Positions 15,001-20,400 of a stretch of 64,000 nucleotides of DNA are shown here, piece after piece. Origin of the DNA: a virus; IMG/VR virus record IMGVR_UViG_3300025401_000016, positions 36,828 to 100,827 of that record; one strand, written 5' to 3'. Both the position numbers and the translations under genes were made by a program. The notes below the pieces were generated by a model. That model made no database searches and was not told the DNA's origin. It saw only the letters and a list, made by a program, of their open reading frames with translations. The number at the start of each line of letters is the position of its first letter. Within the stretch, counting starts at the first letter, position 1.

Positions 15001-15345
15001 TTACTATTAACTGATGATACCATATATGTAAATGATGTTTCACGAATTGTAGATATTACAACGACTGATACTAATATTGTACAGATTAACGGTGAGAAAA
15101 TAAGATTTTTATTATTAGATCCTATCAATAATGCATTGGTTGGGTTAGTCCGCGGGGTATTAGGTTCAGCAGTCTCAGAAACTCATTCAAAATATGACAT
15201 TGTTTATGGTAGAAATAATAAAGTAAAACTAGATCCAATGTACTATACAGAGACATGGGAAAGTAAAAACATCAATAGCAAGGGTGATCCATTACAATTA
15301 AGCACTGGTTCAGTACCCAATTTCTTAAATTACGGACATTATTAA
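1..15345 (+). CDS. Giant virion/host-contact protein, 5'-truncated by window (>5,100 aa)
   Basis: The frame is open from base 1, so the gene starts outside the window; the first TTG at 187 is not a convincing start. The visible part is about 5,114 codons, rich in Asn, Ser, Thr and Tyr, with no transmembrane segment noted. Modules in order: FG-GAP/integrin-like blades (about 5158-7985, each with an F/YG-x-x-x-A start and a V/IG/SSP core), at least five copies of a Gly-Thr-Gly-Tyr-x-x-N-D-T-(L/I)-T-I module (5701-6405 and 11267-12145), and a run of Asp-box-like S-x-DG-x-x-W repeats (12690-13665) expected to form a beta-propeller. An R-G-L/V-x-R-G motif typical of phage structural proteins occurs near 10490 and again near the C-terminus (about 15150). 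It lies at the head of the tail-fibre gene block and ends just before a late promoter. I infer a very long tail-associated fibre or adhesin. Exact role and receptor are unknown. Confidence 0.8.
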   Translation, partial: VDVLKTIANNNNISPIASAALASTTNRAKRPIIEFYPNLRLFDHGINGKDTIDYFDNITPNALSTIAGGSLNVYYPDGPTSALFDGARVVFAADNDINVRNKIYTCHVATINNKQIITLSVAFDGNIEYLDNVHVSRGESNAGYSFYFDGNQWLNCQEKQTVNQSPLFDLFDKNGNSLSDQEYYPGSDFKGCTLFEYLLGSNPLDPVLNLPISYSGVGNLNDIVFQTSLNANTFNYVINNTSYNEQVNIGYVHSYDKNNQLVRKIGWNTAVERSFQYQIFNFVYNSVTMPNGPIFVADVMIKDSMSTMWPTIVVYVDNSVVDSTNYTVTNTNDTTSITITSSISDGTHVDIMLYSDQTSNIGYYDIPTNLDHNPFNETITTLTSGDIRGHYKSICNNLAGNLIGTSFGANNYRDLGDVTGYGTRIIQNSSSLPIAAAFIRKQSANFFNGLIYNSNEYVKFKSTLVYTVDQQNYTPYDSAAYMLDDTLSIMVGVKSPDNSFFWSDMIPNQNPTISNSYAFRIGLSKALFPLSRVYDFTVANYYGVLAYVNRTVDGLPVQLQLAKDIDYVIVDNYLEIIVPLNDGDVITVNEYDQTYGSYIPNTPTKLGFYPKYVPTVILDDTYSTPTYFIIGHDGSYTKLYGEYNNGLLQDFRDKVLYEFELRVYNNMKVNTTFAIQPNDIRPGFFRDTGYSYDEYMSIYTTNFLNWVGLNRINYTNQFYDSTDDYTYNYNTAISSLSNTTFNSGNWRGIFLNLYDTCNPHDRPWEMLGFVIEPSWWQTRYGAAPYTSDNLLLWTDLSNGFIYNNGNSYIDKNYVRDGLLKIIPVDENGNLLSPFRIKGLIKRYKITDFKNNWSVGDVGPAEYSYIKSSSYPFDLMRIYALLKPSDFFCLGLDLDGYRYNTEFNQFLTDDRYRTSLTNINVYGNGQGLARSLQDQYAKHSYLNWLVDYLNQYGVGSSETIANTLASLDVRLAYRMAGFSDQNQLQFLIEKGSPNSTSNSLLIPDDSYSILLYQNEPNDIIVYSSVIVQKTLTGYKVFGNSQNKAYFLSYAPYYNNLVNPITVANTTVNIPITYTTTVITTPYGTEFSSVQLLCEFLKGYGNYLESQGMQFNDIENNVAITWDQMIAEILYWYNSGWEVGSTINVNPNANTLTIDTGSTVVQPLTDYTHNFVLNQNLVQFPLESLAITRIDTQFTVKSLSQADAISYFKSTLSSVEHAVVFNNVTVFNDVVFNLLTGLRQQRLYLRGTKSNNWNGTLYAPGFIINQSNVEPWTPNTQYYKGDTVLYKNSYYMANIPVIIPSDVFTASNWIKTQYQNIHKGLIANPNTRASESQLYYDTHSSNLQNDADLLGYSLIGYRPRSYLSDINLTDPSQVNLYQSMIALKGTENALNILQSIDLNAIQFNYSMYENWLVQKSEYGGILNQNFIEFTLDGGMLTGNPAIVSVIVDKPVSASQQEVPLYSLTNYGRLLDNTNILPLKTTQNTKGLPSAGYANLNDTTYYSYNLNQLPNSTIYNLYGDDYIYLADSNGDWGMYCAIPIKDVRVTHVINNLNGTVTITFTKSPLLNVGDMIGILNFDTRVDGYYTIDVVVNNTTYIITLTLSNNVTQVTSGTASFVFNLESVRLSSPIGLLNLSLPYEYSNNLVWVDSDKNNNWAVLEKSLNYTKQNFLGSISGNETYGDSVNYVPGVGYVVGDSTLGNVYTYAKTDNGYILRNTISHTPPFGKTIARNDEFLLVSSPDSSLTYIYIYRIVQSPEIEALVPEQILSFALDTPVGNTMTVSGDGQLLFLSIDGYRTNSLSDTWVIPPTVLVYKRNPSYTYQHIKSTQEITINGTPVYELMRLSEATLPDKKYFKVMGDQTVNGDIHTGARVTFYQYTQFGTSSIYSFGYIPQAYTKPAVVVTGGSGTSASFDVTLNQTRYTAAIHAAGTGYTVNDILTIPYTILDGLSTTNNLVIKVVTVSSTGQITSASIVSGVANGYNLNTDPADSQSVLFKATGFPNSSNNYLQQYRKYYLKLTGTIPVGTVISFDPTADIVDYTLTANNTYYGTLLTGITATNKVSTSGTGTVKFDVDVNGATYLNATPSLGYLGTGYAVNDTLTILGSSLGGVDTTNDLVLQVTAIGTSGSIAQVEIVSGTAVSSEYTTLYLDNSNLQATLFAETFIALDYGPSHVSSYILSDTSNAVYVYKNMLPNYVTIITSKYDIISDVTTYFTVEYIGYSVTGVNTYVRSVNNQFSLVGNLNNAISQDPATGLYSLGQVPTNSFGSSIANSYNGDKLFIGSPTSNFNDAIANVGYVYIYTRLSETWEVQYDVASTDFYTLILPWVPDPSSSVYINGAMLETNQYVVLNLLSQGCFLLIGPRVHAGDIITLSSPNFVLDARIASYDSLAQLHQGQKFGSSLACNISGSELLVGTPYDVTVKGQEGAVYRYTNEGKKFGTITALIAANNQLGATYILLNGYRVTIPASADAYDVANAINEFAVPNIIAYVYDAPTGENLLRIRLLNQDLISGDNKLNIAVFNGNFLYELGISSYIKTQTIREPHPQNSSRFGLKLAFNEASSFVVTAPRATRYLNTVFDLIDANNSHNNTVFDNNLTIFEDSFSNAGAAYVYDYVTPYKETLLNTGQFIFGQAVNDTIIDYGPTPEYGLSVAFSNNIIMVGSPNFKSNTQIQTLTFMGDGTTKRFGPLADGITIFQLLVKVDGLPLKAITDTMYYNGDGVRTIFPIPGQLQPSDLLVTVNNAQKVPYTDYITSGNNLTFTTVPGSGSVVAITGLSSNTFRLDSNMSGGLHILFYSAPSNNSVITVVENLTSSVNGYAAENGSVIIYENTKGITNWHTYRSPCEIVDVAKINKVQLYNNIDNTNLDSLDYFDPLNGKLLGAVKENIDYISSNDPAGYNSDVSHASGKNTWGQDHVGKLWYDTSTSKYLDYHQDDLSYNSSYWGYLFPGSIVSVYTWISSSVDPSMYKGPGTVYNTNLYAVSYSTTSASQLNATYYFWVRNTNTLYGDKTLTDTVLENYISDPQNSGITYFAPLTSNTFALYNSRDNINGLNTNIHIGYSSGNGQSVSHAEYELIRANFADDFLPGFIDNNLGITSPTGLYSVLLDSFAGADEAGEIVPNFRLPAYLQVGINVRPRQSMFINRFNALKNYLTYANNIIIQYPINDYSAPSFLYTTGEYYNTSNYWYNVYWWQTGYDNNTKTAVEVSTYSDLLKLTPTSGLIVGVRQNNKGKREIYIYNNNIWSRIGLQDGTIQFSSALWDYTNNLIGFGNSFFDTTPFGYFPSIETRYIIRALNEQIYVNELLEHRNKSLILIFEYIQSENIAGHNYLPWLNKSSFVDIDYVVRSLIQTPNYRPDNDILISGYVDEIKPYHSVVRNIEYKYTVQDNTETYSTDFDLPPLYNKTSGKFTSPNLVYNVKQLGTGNYLASDPIWQNTNYSDWINNYGLSLVDSPNYIVCLLKTYASAADSILYVNNARGLPIEGIMKIDNEVIAYNTIDIEHGTISGLTRGLNQTVVVEHFAGASVIMDLPAIVVLDSGRGYIDPPTVTAVIDTTIYPAPIVPAVLKPIMSGDRVVGVTVVNPGKNYPTVPEIVISSSYNVSFTSDQINYAASTIVLPTTYLVTGDLIRSTSDSSTQTTVADGYYYIYVLAQLVGGELVEITLHKSFSDSLAGNGKVQLVPPTNLVTYTFGLTAQAVPQVSNTVVRGLSPKLRFDRTSYEPKIVPWKPSLFYSSPYAGVGSDISQTLGLNYGTVINTIPDSGTVSPSGGTGATFTIYNMLLGGTYDAVIVHSGTGYHVNDVITIAGNLLNGATTANDCRITVTAVKNIYNNGQGMNQDSTSGSGTGALFIITSNGSTYTVTSGYHYGTGYVANDTITFVGTRFGGATPANDLVITVTSANASGAIAQGGFTYAGTPVNTGSITSVSVAGIPITANIGASATGVLLPITNSTTDGNGDIVVSFNYAVSGMTPAQIQGSPIYFYNSNEYYTYDDTLNSGAKLEIYRPRFDPYNLREEYTVKVISSGNIYNDNSVIVIAGTNLGGTSPANDATIFITTGEATGNHPISTVRVTGVSYDAFDIYYAKPVNNTDVQVYVDSTMKIPLKASHYTYTNYVSLSTGTNPVSYAYIPEPIYAGESYIYDESSYVIYNDIAYRCIQSNNDSTFIASKWVKVNQDDVNLNALDRIATYYSPTSNMLPKDIKQLIAGVSYPDNVYYGNSFSPEDSYPIDVVVAGQEFYPTNVNIISLIYDGTHYIGLSENSQHSSVLSSTDGIHYNNNTVSTQPLSVTSITYYDPYQQYLVTTGVAENPIMLSYDLENWVTVGATVNKFGVSHFDETPFDVNQISCPPGVLNSITVAQGYYYAAGETILSSPDGTTWTTVSPSDNSTRMLYCIKNIVTSHFDGFVAVGGETIVTSDAGTSAPATTNASTIIYSTDGVTWTVLTPYITTNTLYTICSSPTTIVVAGDNGCVYTTLNGTTWSTPTITPTVTTKLNSSTYALGKFVIVGDNGTILTSSDGLTFDKVIVNVNYNFNSITFDGTYLYIGADGGNIYRSNNPSTTWLDVSVIGQPSNQIDPLEKLPYVTVKGNDFLFGYGPEELVPGVMTDIVSIRVITTPGSHWDDNDLILQNVGGSYIGYTNFNKAHQLVTVTAQKFSFSNLVVNPAQLSVFLFDSTDGTGTGTRLYQTIDYTINWITKVVTLVNSVDSMKSIVVEVYEIGNGNQYARGTSDNIPLQTNSLTGLSEIHIQHAYIPQDNNPVCYHNGNKLVYETDYFVTYSGGEYNYTIISFANTYDQSIDFISFALLDTSKNHLNLYEIGYSIPETQVFSYTSSSVFNLSSNITVNTPNATNAIVEKNGLRLASSDYTIDTTANTLTISASLSAGDHVAITTFNETKRLFLNTKTSTSLSGSSVTLTMDQPVDSGTYPDVTPYYYTNALVYINGKIISPDLYSFQTGTNTITITPKTSVSSGDVVTVLAMVTGATPNSNTFTIDIDKNSNMSIYRDNDVDGTWLVQDLLLTDDTIYVNDVSRIVDITTTDTNIVQINGEKIRFLLLDPINNALVGLVRGVLGSAVSETHSKYDIVYGRNNKVKLDPMYYTETWESKNINSKGDPLQLSTGSVPNFLNYGHY
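5701..6405 (+). repeat. Two copies of a GTGY-x-x-NDTLTI module in the giant protein
   Basis: Two adjacent protein-level repeats at about 5701-5920 and 6175-6405. Each has a GG/GTG-x-x-x-F-x-V opening, then GTGY, then V-N-D-x-L-T-I, then a short loop with L-G/D-G, then T-N-(D/N)-L-V-(I/L)-x-V and a final V-S-G. They are diverged at DNA level, so the duplication is old or exchanged between phages. Confidence 0.7.
11267..12145 (+). repeat. Three further copies of the GTGY/NDT module
   Basis: Copies at about 11267-11450, 11491-11715 and a degenerate one at 12013-12145. The shared core is GTGY, V/A-N-D-x-I-T, then GG-x-(T/S)-(P/T)-A-N-D-x-x-I-x-(V/I)-T. The same module occurs once in the separate protein encoded at 26361-27284. 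Confidence 0.7.
12690..13665 (+). other. Asp-box (BNR-like) beta-propeller region of the giant protein
   Basis: About six repeats of the form S-x-D-G-x-x-W/F separated by 40-60 residues, for example SSPDGTTW (near 13070), YSTDGVTW (near 13255) and SSDGLTF (near 13500), with intervening G-x-I/V-V-V-A/G-G-D-N/G strands. This spacing is typical of sialidase-type or Ycf48-like propellers. There is no evidence of sialidase catalytic residues; a binding or structural role is inferred. Confidence 0.65.
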
Positions 15346-15347
15346 TA

Positions 15348-15355
15348 GATAAATA
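15348..15355 (+). promoter_or_regulatory. T4-type late promoter GATAAATA
   Basis: Seven of eight bases match the T4 late consensus TATAAATA. Only 5 nt separate it from the ATG at 15361, so the predicted transcript starts at or next to the start codon. Confidence 0.65.
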
Positions 15356-15360
15356 ACATA

Positions 15361-15507
15361 ATGAGTGAAAAAGAACCAGAAAAAATTGAAGTTGAAGAAC
15401 AAAAAAAGCCGGTTGACGAACAATCCGGCATATACTTTAGCTCCAGCGTAAAGATTTACGATCCTAACACCAGTGAAGTGATAGTTCAAATTAGAGGCGA
15501 TAATTAA
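15361..15507 (+). CDS. Small acidic/lysine-rich protein, partial paralogue of the next gene (48 aa)
   Basis: The ORF begins 5 nt after a late promoter and ends in a TAATG overlap with the next start. The N-terminal 20 residues are almost all Glu, Lys, Asp, Gln and Pro and look disordered. The C-terminal half contains VKIYDPNTSEV, which aligns with LKIYDPVTQEV near the N-terminus of the following 205-residue protein. I infer that it is a short paralogue or leftover of a duplication. No ribosome binding site is visible. Function unknown; late co-expression with virion genes suggests a virion or assembly role. Confidence 0.6.
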   Translation: MSEKEPEKIEVEEQKKPVDEQSGIYFSSSVKIYDPNTSEVIVQIRGDN

Positions 15508-16124
15508 TGTTTAATAGCATACCATTTACAATTAGAGGATTTCTAAAAATATATGATCCTGTGACACAGGAAGTATTTTTAGAAAAAGACAACGCTATTC
15601 ACTATGAAAATATGAGCATTGCAATTGCTGATAGTCTTAGTAATAGGGGTGTAGGTACCATTTATCAAATGGGGTTTGGTAACGGTGGTAGTAGCGTGGA
15701 TACTACTGGTATTATCACATATTTACCAACCAATACAACTGGACAAAATGCTAGTTTGTATAATCAAACATATGCAAAAATCATTGATGATACAAACATA
15801 TTAAACACCAATCCAATTAGAAATAAAATGAGTAGCAACCATTCAACAGGTAAAGTCTACACAGATATTATTGTTTCTTGTTTATTAGATTATTCAGAGC
15901 CATCTGGACAGACAGCTTTTGATAATGGTACATACATGCAAAGTGATTTTGTTTTTGACGAAATCGGATTATTAGCAAATTACGGAACAGATAGTAATGG
16001 TGGAAAAATAACTAAACTACTAACTCATGTTATTTTTCATCCAGTACAAAAAAGTTTAAACCGTCAAATTCAAGTTGACTATACAGTTCGTGTACAAAGC
16101 TTGACTAATATGGTTACAATTTAA
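15507..16124 (+). CDS. Putative virion-associated protein (205 aa)
   Basis: The start overlaps the preceding stop (TAATG), implying translational coupling. The protein opens with a strand-rich region (F-T-I-R-G-F-L-K-I-Y-D-P) and then has a Gly-rich segment G-x-G-T-I-Y-Q-M-G-F-G-N-G-G around residues 50-62. It has no signal peptide, membrane segment or catalytic motif that I recognise. Its place between the giant protein and a fibre-like gene, under late control, suggests a baseplate or tail-fibre-attachment protein. That is inferred from context only. Confidence 0.6.
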   Translation: MFNSIPFTIRGFLKIYDPVTQEVFLEKDNAIHYENMSIAIADSLSNRGVGTIYQMGFGNGGSSVDTTGIITYLPTNTTGQNASLYNQTYAKIIDDTNILNTNPIRNKMSSNHSTGKVYTDIIVSCLLDYSEPSGQTAFDNGTYMQSDFVFDEIGLLANYGTDSNGGKITKLLTHVIFHPVQKSLNRQIQVDYTVRVQSLTNMVTI

Positions 16125-16132
16125 CATAAATA
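16125..16132 (+). promoter_or_regulatory. T4-type late promoter CATAAATA
   Basis: The motif begins one base after the preceding stop codon. It is followed by a leader of about 19 nt with a GGAGAG ribosome binding site before the ATG at 16152. Confidence 0.65.
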
Positions 16133-16151
16133 TATAACGGAGAGACATTAA

Positions 16152-17405
16152 ATGGCGGCACAATATACAATATTACGTAGCAATGGTCAAGTATTGACTA
16201 CGATTCAAGATGGAACAATTAATACAACAAGCACATCGCTTTCATTGTTTGGCAGAAATTCTAGTCAATATGGAGCCGCACTTGATACTAACTTTGTTCA
16301 GTTGCTAGAAAATTTCAGTTCTCCCACACCACCTGCGAATCCAATCAAGGGTCAATTGTGGTTCAATAGTTCACAGAATACATTGAATGTATGCCCTGCT
16401 GACAATACAAGTACTGCTACTGCATGGATTACATTAACAAGTACAAATTCAGGTGGAACTGCAACATTAGGTAATTTAGTAGTAACTGGTAATGTTACAT
16501 CTGGAAATGCAAGTTTAGGAAATATTGCAACTGCAAACAACTTTACAACAGGCAATGCTACGATTACTGCAAATGTTACGGCAGCAAATGCATCATTTAC
16601 AAACGCAAATATAAGTACACTTAAAACACAAATTCTTACTGCTGGTGGAACTAGTGTAACAGGAACATTAACAGGATTATGGTCTGCCGTAGGCACAAGT
16701 TCAGGAAATGCATTAACCATTCAAACTGGAAACTTAGCAGTTAACAATACTGGAAATGTATATGGTATCTTATGTGACAAATATATGTACGCAAATGGAC
16801 AACCTTTTAATCCAAGTGGAACATACAATGATGCAAATGTATATACTTTCTTAACTGGAAGTAGCCCAGGTGGTGCACCAAGTAGCCCATTCAACGGAGC
16901 ATTGACTCCTTCTTCATTAACAACTAGCAATATATCAGCTGGTCTTACTGCTGCAGCAACAGGCAACATCACAGGTACATGGACATTGACTGCAGGATCT
17001 ACAATTCAAGCAACATATGCTGACTTGGCAGAACGTTTTGAATCAGATATGACTTATGATGAAGGAACAGTAGTTGAATTAGGCGGTGACAAAGAAGTTA
17101 CTGCAGTGGTAGATGAATTGAGTGACAGAGTATTTGGTGTAGTTAGTATGAAGGCTGCCTATGTTATGAATAGCCAACATGGATATACTAATGAAACACA
17201 TCCAGCAATCGCACTAAGTGGTCGTGTACCAGTTAAAGTTATTGGACAAGTTCGCAAAGGTGATAGATTAGTGAGCGCTGGTAAAGGTAAAGCTAGGTCT
17301 GCTACAAAAAATGAAGCAAATGCATTTAATACAATAGGTCGTGCATTAACAGATAAAGATACTTCAGATGAAGGCATAATTACAGCGTTTGTAACAGTTA
17401 AATAA
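16152..17405 (+). CDS. Tail-fibre-like structural protein (417 aa)
   Basis: The start is supported by GGAGAG about 8 nt upstream. Residues near 70-80 carry G-Q-L-W-F-N-S-S-x-x-x-L-N, a motif common in fibre proteins of T4-like phages. The middle is a low-complexity Gly/Asn/Thr/Ala run consistent with a beta-structured shaft. The C-terminal domain starts with Y-A-D-L-A-E-R-F and G-T-V-V-E-L-G-G and has regular beta-rich spacing up to the end. A C-terminal domain of this kind occurs on phage fibres, and in some cases it acts as an intramolecular chaperone or autoprotease (family knowledge); I see no clear catalytic Ser/Lys dyad. Probably a distal or short fibre component. Confidence 0.75.
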   Translation: MAAQYTILRSNGQVLTTIQDGTINTTSTSLSLFGRNSSQYGAALDTNFVQLLENFSSPTPPANPIKGQLWFNSSQNTLNVCPADNTSTATAWITLTSTNSGGTATLGNLVVTGNVTSGNASLGNIATANNFTTGNATITANVTAANASFTNANISTLKTQILTAGGTSVTGTLTGLWSAVGTSSGNALTIQTGNLAVNNTGNVYGILCDKYMYANGQPFNPSGTYNDANVYTFLTGSSPGGAPSSPFNGALTPSSLTTSNISAGLTAAATGNITGTWTLTAGSTIQATYADLAERFESDMTYDEGTVVELGGDKEVTAVVDELSDRVFGVVSMKAAYVMNSQHGYTNETHPAIALSGRVPVKVIGQVRKGDRLVSAGKGKARSATKNEANAFNTIGRALTDKDTSDEGIITAFVTVK

Positions 17406-17415
17406 GGATTTAGTA

Positions 17416-20400
17416 ATGACATATAAATCAAAGTCATTAGTACAAGCTATTGATTATAATACCATAATTGGTACTGGTACTACAACTTCTAGTTCCACTG
17501 CTACAATTAATGTTGTAACATATTCTGATATCAATTATGGTACTGATAATTTACAGACAGTAGATATTTTAGTTCCAAGTACTTGGGATATCACAACTAA
17601 TATTGGAACTCCACCAAAAGGTGTTGTACTTTGGATTCACGGTGGCGGTTGGATTATTGGTGATAAAAGCCAAGAACTTGGTGTTACTGTATCAAATGTA
17701 CAACTTGAATACTTAGTAAAAGCCAATTATATAGTTGTAAATGCAAATTATAGACTAGCCGCAAGTACATCACAAGATCCAACTCCTACTGGATTCTTCC
17801 CTAATAATGTCACTGACATACAACAAATTGTTAATTTTCTATTATCTGATGGTGCAGGATATACCAATGCACCTAATATTGGAGCTAGTAGAAATATGTG
17901 GAGATATACACGTGCTGCGGCTAAATCATTTGGTTTGATGGTTGCCGGTGGTTCTGCTGGTGGTCACTTGGCAATAATGGGTGTAATGCAGAATGCATTG
18001 AATAACGGAGGCATTTTCCCTACATCTGTGTTAAGTATTGTAGGACCAATGAATCTAGTAACAGCCGGTGCATCAGATGCACAGAATCCAGCTGGTACGG
18101 CAGCAGTAGGATTAATAAACACATACATGAATGGCGGAAATCCTGCATCAGCAAGCCCTTATTATCAACTATCAAATTGGTTAGCTAATAGCACTCTTGT
18201 TAATACAAATTGTAAATTTTACTTTTGGTATAATGATGCAGACACATTGGTACCAAATACAAGTATTGTTCCTTTCGCCACAAATTTACAAGCTGGATTA
18301 GCCAACGCAGCTAATGTCACACTTATTGAAGTCAATGTTGATAGTTCAGGTAATACAGGTGGTGCAGTTACAAGACCTGCAGGTAGTGATGGATATCCTA
18401 CTATATACGCAGCCTCACATAACATTCCTGGTTTGGGCCCATATTCAATACCTTCTACATTAATTAATATAGCAACACAAGCGTTTCCTACAACATATAC
18501 TCCTACTGTATTACCTAACTCAATAAATGCAGTATGGGGAACAGGCGTAGGTCCATCTGGTTATGGTCAAGCACAATTAACGCCTATCGCAGATCCAACA
18601 CTCAGTCATACAATTACTACAATCAGTGCCAAAGATTGGGAAAATGTAATAGCAGTTACTAATTTAATTGCAAATCAACAGGGTACTACGATTCCTTCAA
18701 TTACACCGCCTGTGATTGGTAGTAAAATTACAACAGATGCAAATTTAATAGCAGCCTTGCATTCAATCTATACCAATAGAAATAATAGTGTACAACAAGG
18801 TACTCCATTAACCAATACAAAAACTAGTGCAGATACATGGAATAATATAATTGTATTTCAAAATGATTTAACATTTACAGATCCAGATAGAACAAGATAT
18901 TTTTTCAATTTAGGTGGACAAATAGAATTACAATTTAGTGCTACCGATGGTGCCTCAACTAGTATAGACCACATATTCAATCAATTAGCAAGTAGTTGCG
19001 GATCTTTATACATTTCTGGTGTTAGTACAGGAACAGAAAACATTAATGGTGTTGTATATACTGGAGTAACGGTAGTAGGTGGTATACCTCCGACAACATC
19101 CAGTGGTAATATATTATTTACTACCGGTGGTTATTATGGTCTAACAACAGCTTATACTGAAATCTTTAGACGTACTGTAGGCGGATCAGGTAGCGGAGCT
19201 GGTTCATATATAAGCGTATTAGCAAAAACAAACGGAACACACGGTAATAATGGTGATAATGGTACAGTAATCAATATACAAACATGGTTTGTGCAAGTAC
19301 CTAGTGGTATACACAATGTATCTGCTGGTACCACTGTTACATGTACAGTTATACCACCTTACTTAAACCCTAACTCATATCCTGATATAACTAAATTACC
19401 GGCACATTATAGTCAAAGCGCAAGTGTTTATAAATTTAGCCAATCATGGGATGTACCAAGCAATTCATCAACTTATACTATTAATAACAAAACACTTGTA
19501 GCGGCAACATTAGGTGCCATCACATTTACTCCAACTACACAGGTTTCAGGAAAGCAATTTAGTATTAGTGTTGATGCAAGTAATGGGTATGGATTAACAT
19601 GGGCTATGACAATTGTTGGTGCTGCAAGTGCAACAAACTTGTCATACTCTGGTGCAATATCAACTGCATCAACATATACAATAAAGAAAGACGTACTTGC
19701 ACCGTCAAAACCTGATACTTTGGTAGTTACTGTTACTATAGGTACAGGACCAAGTGCAGTCGTACAAACAGCTAATTATACAGTTACTGCTCCTGTATAT
19801 ACTAATACAGTAACAATGCCAACTAACAATAGTATAAACACAGGTGATACACTAACTATCGTTTTTGCTGGTTCGCCTAACGATACAATTACTGCTACTG
19901 GTTTATATCCGCCAGATCCACAAGACGATCCTACACAAGCTTATATAGTACCATCAATACCTCAAATATTTAAACTAGATGCAACAGGTGCATATACATA
20001 TACACATTCAAATTATGCATCACTCGTACCAGTAAGCCCATTCAAATTTACATTTGTATTTGGAAATGATTCTAAAACAATTATATCTAAAACATTAACT
20101 ATAACACAAAGCGGTTCTAAACCAGTTAAAACTTATAATCTATATGCACAAGATCCTCAAGGTAATCCTAGTAGTGGAGTAAAACCCGGGGATAGCATAT
20201 ATTTTATATTAAAAACTACAAACGTACCTTATCAAACTCAAGTACCATTTACTATTGGTGGTATTAGTGCTCCGGCGGACGGAAGTATTGCATTAGCCGC
20301 AAGTGATTTTTCAAATATTAATCTAAATGGAAAAGATGAATCAATAGTAACAATTAGCGGAACACAAAATTTTATAGTTGACAGTAATGGTACTGCTGTA

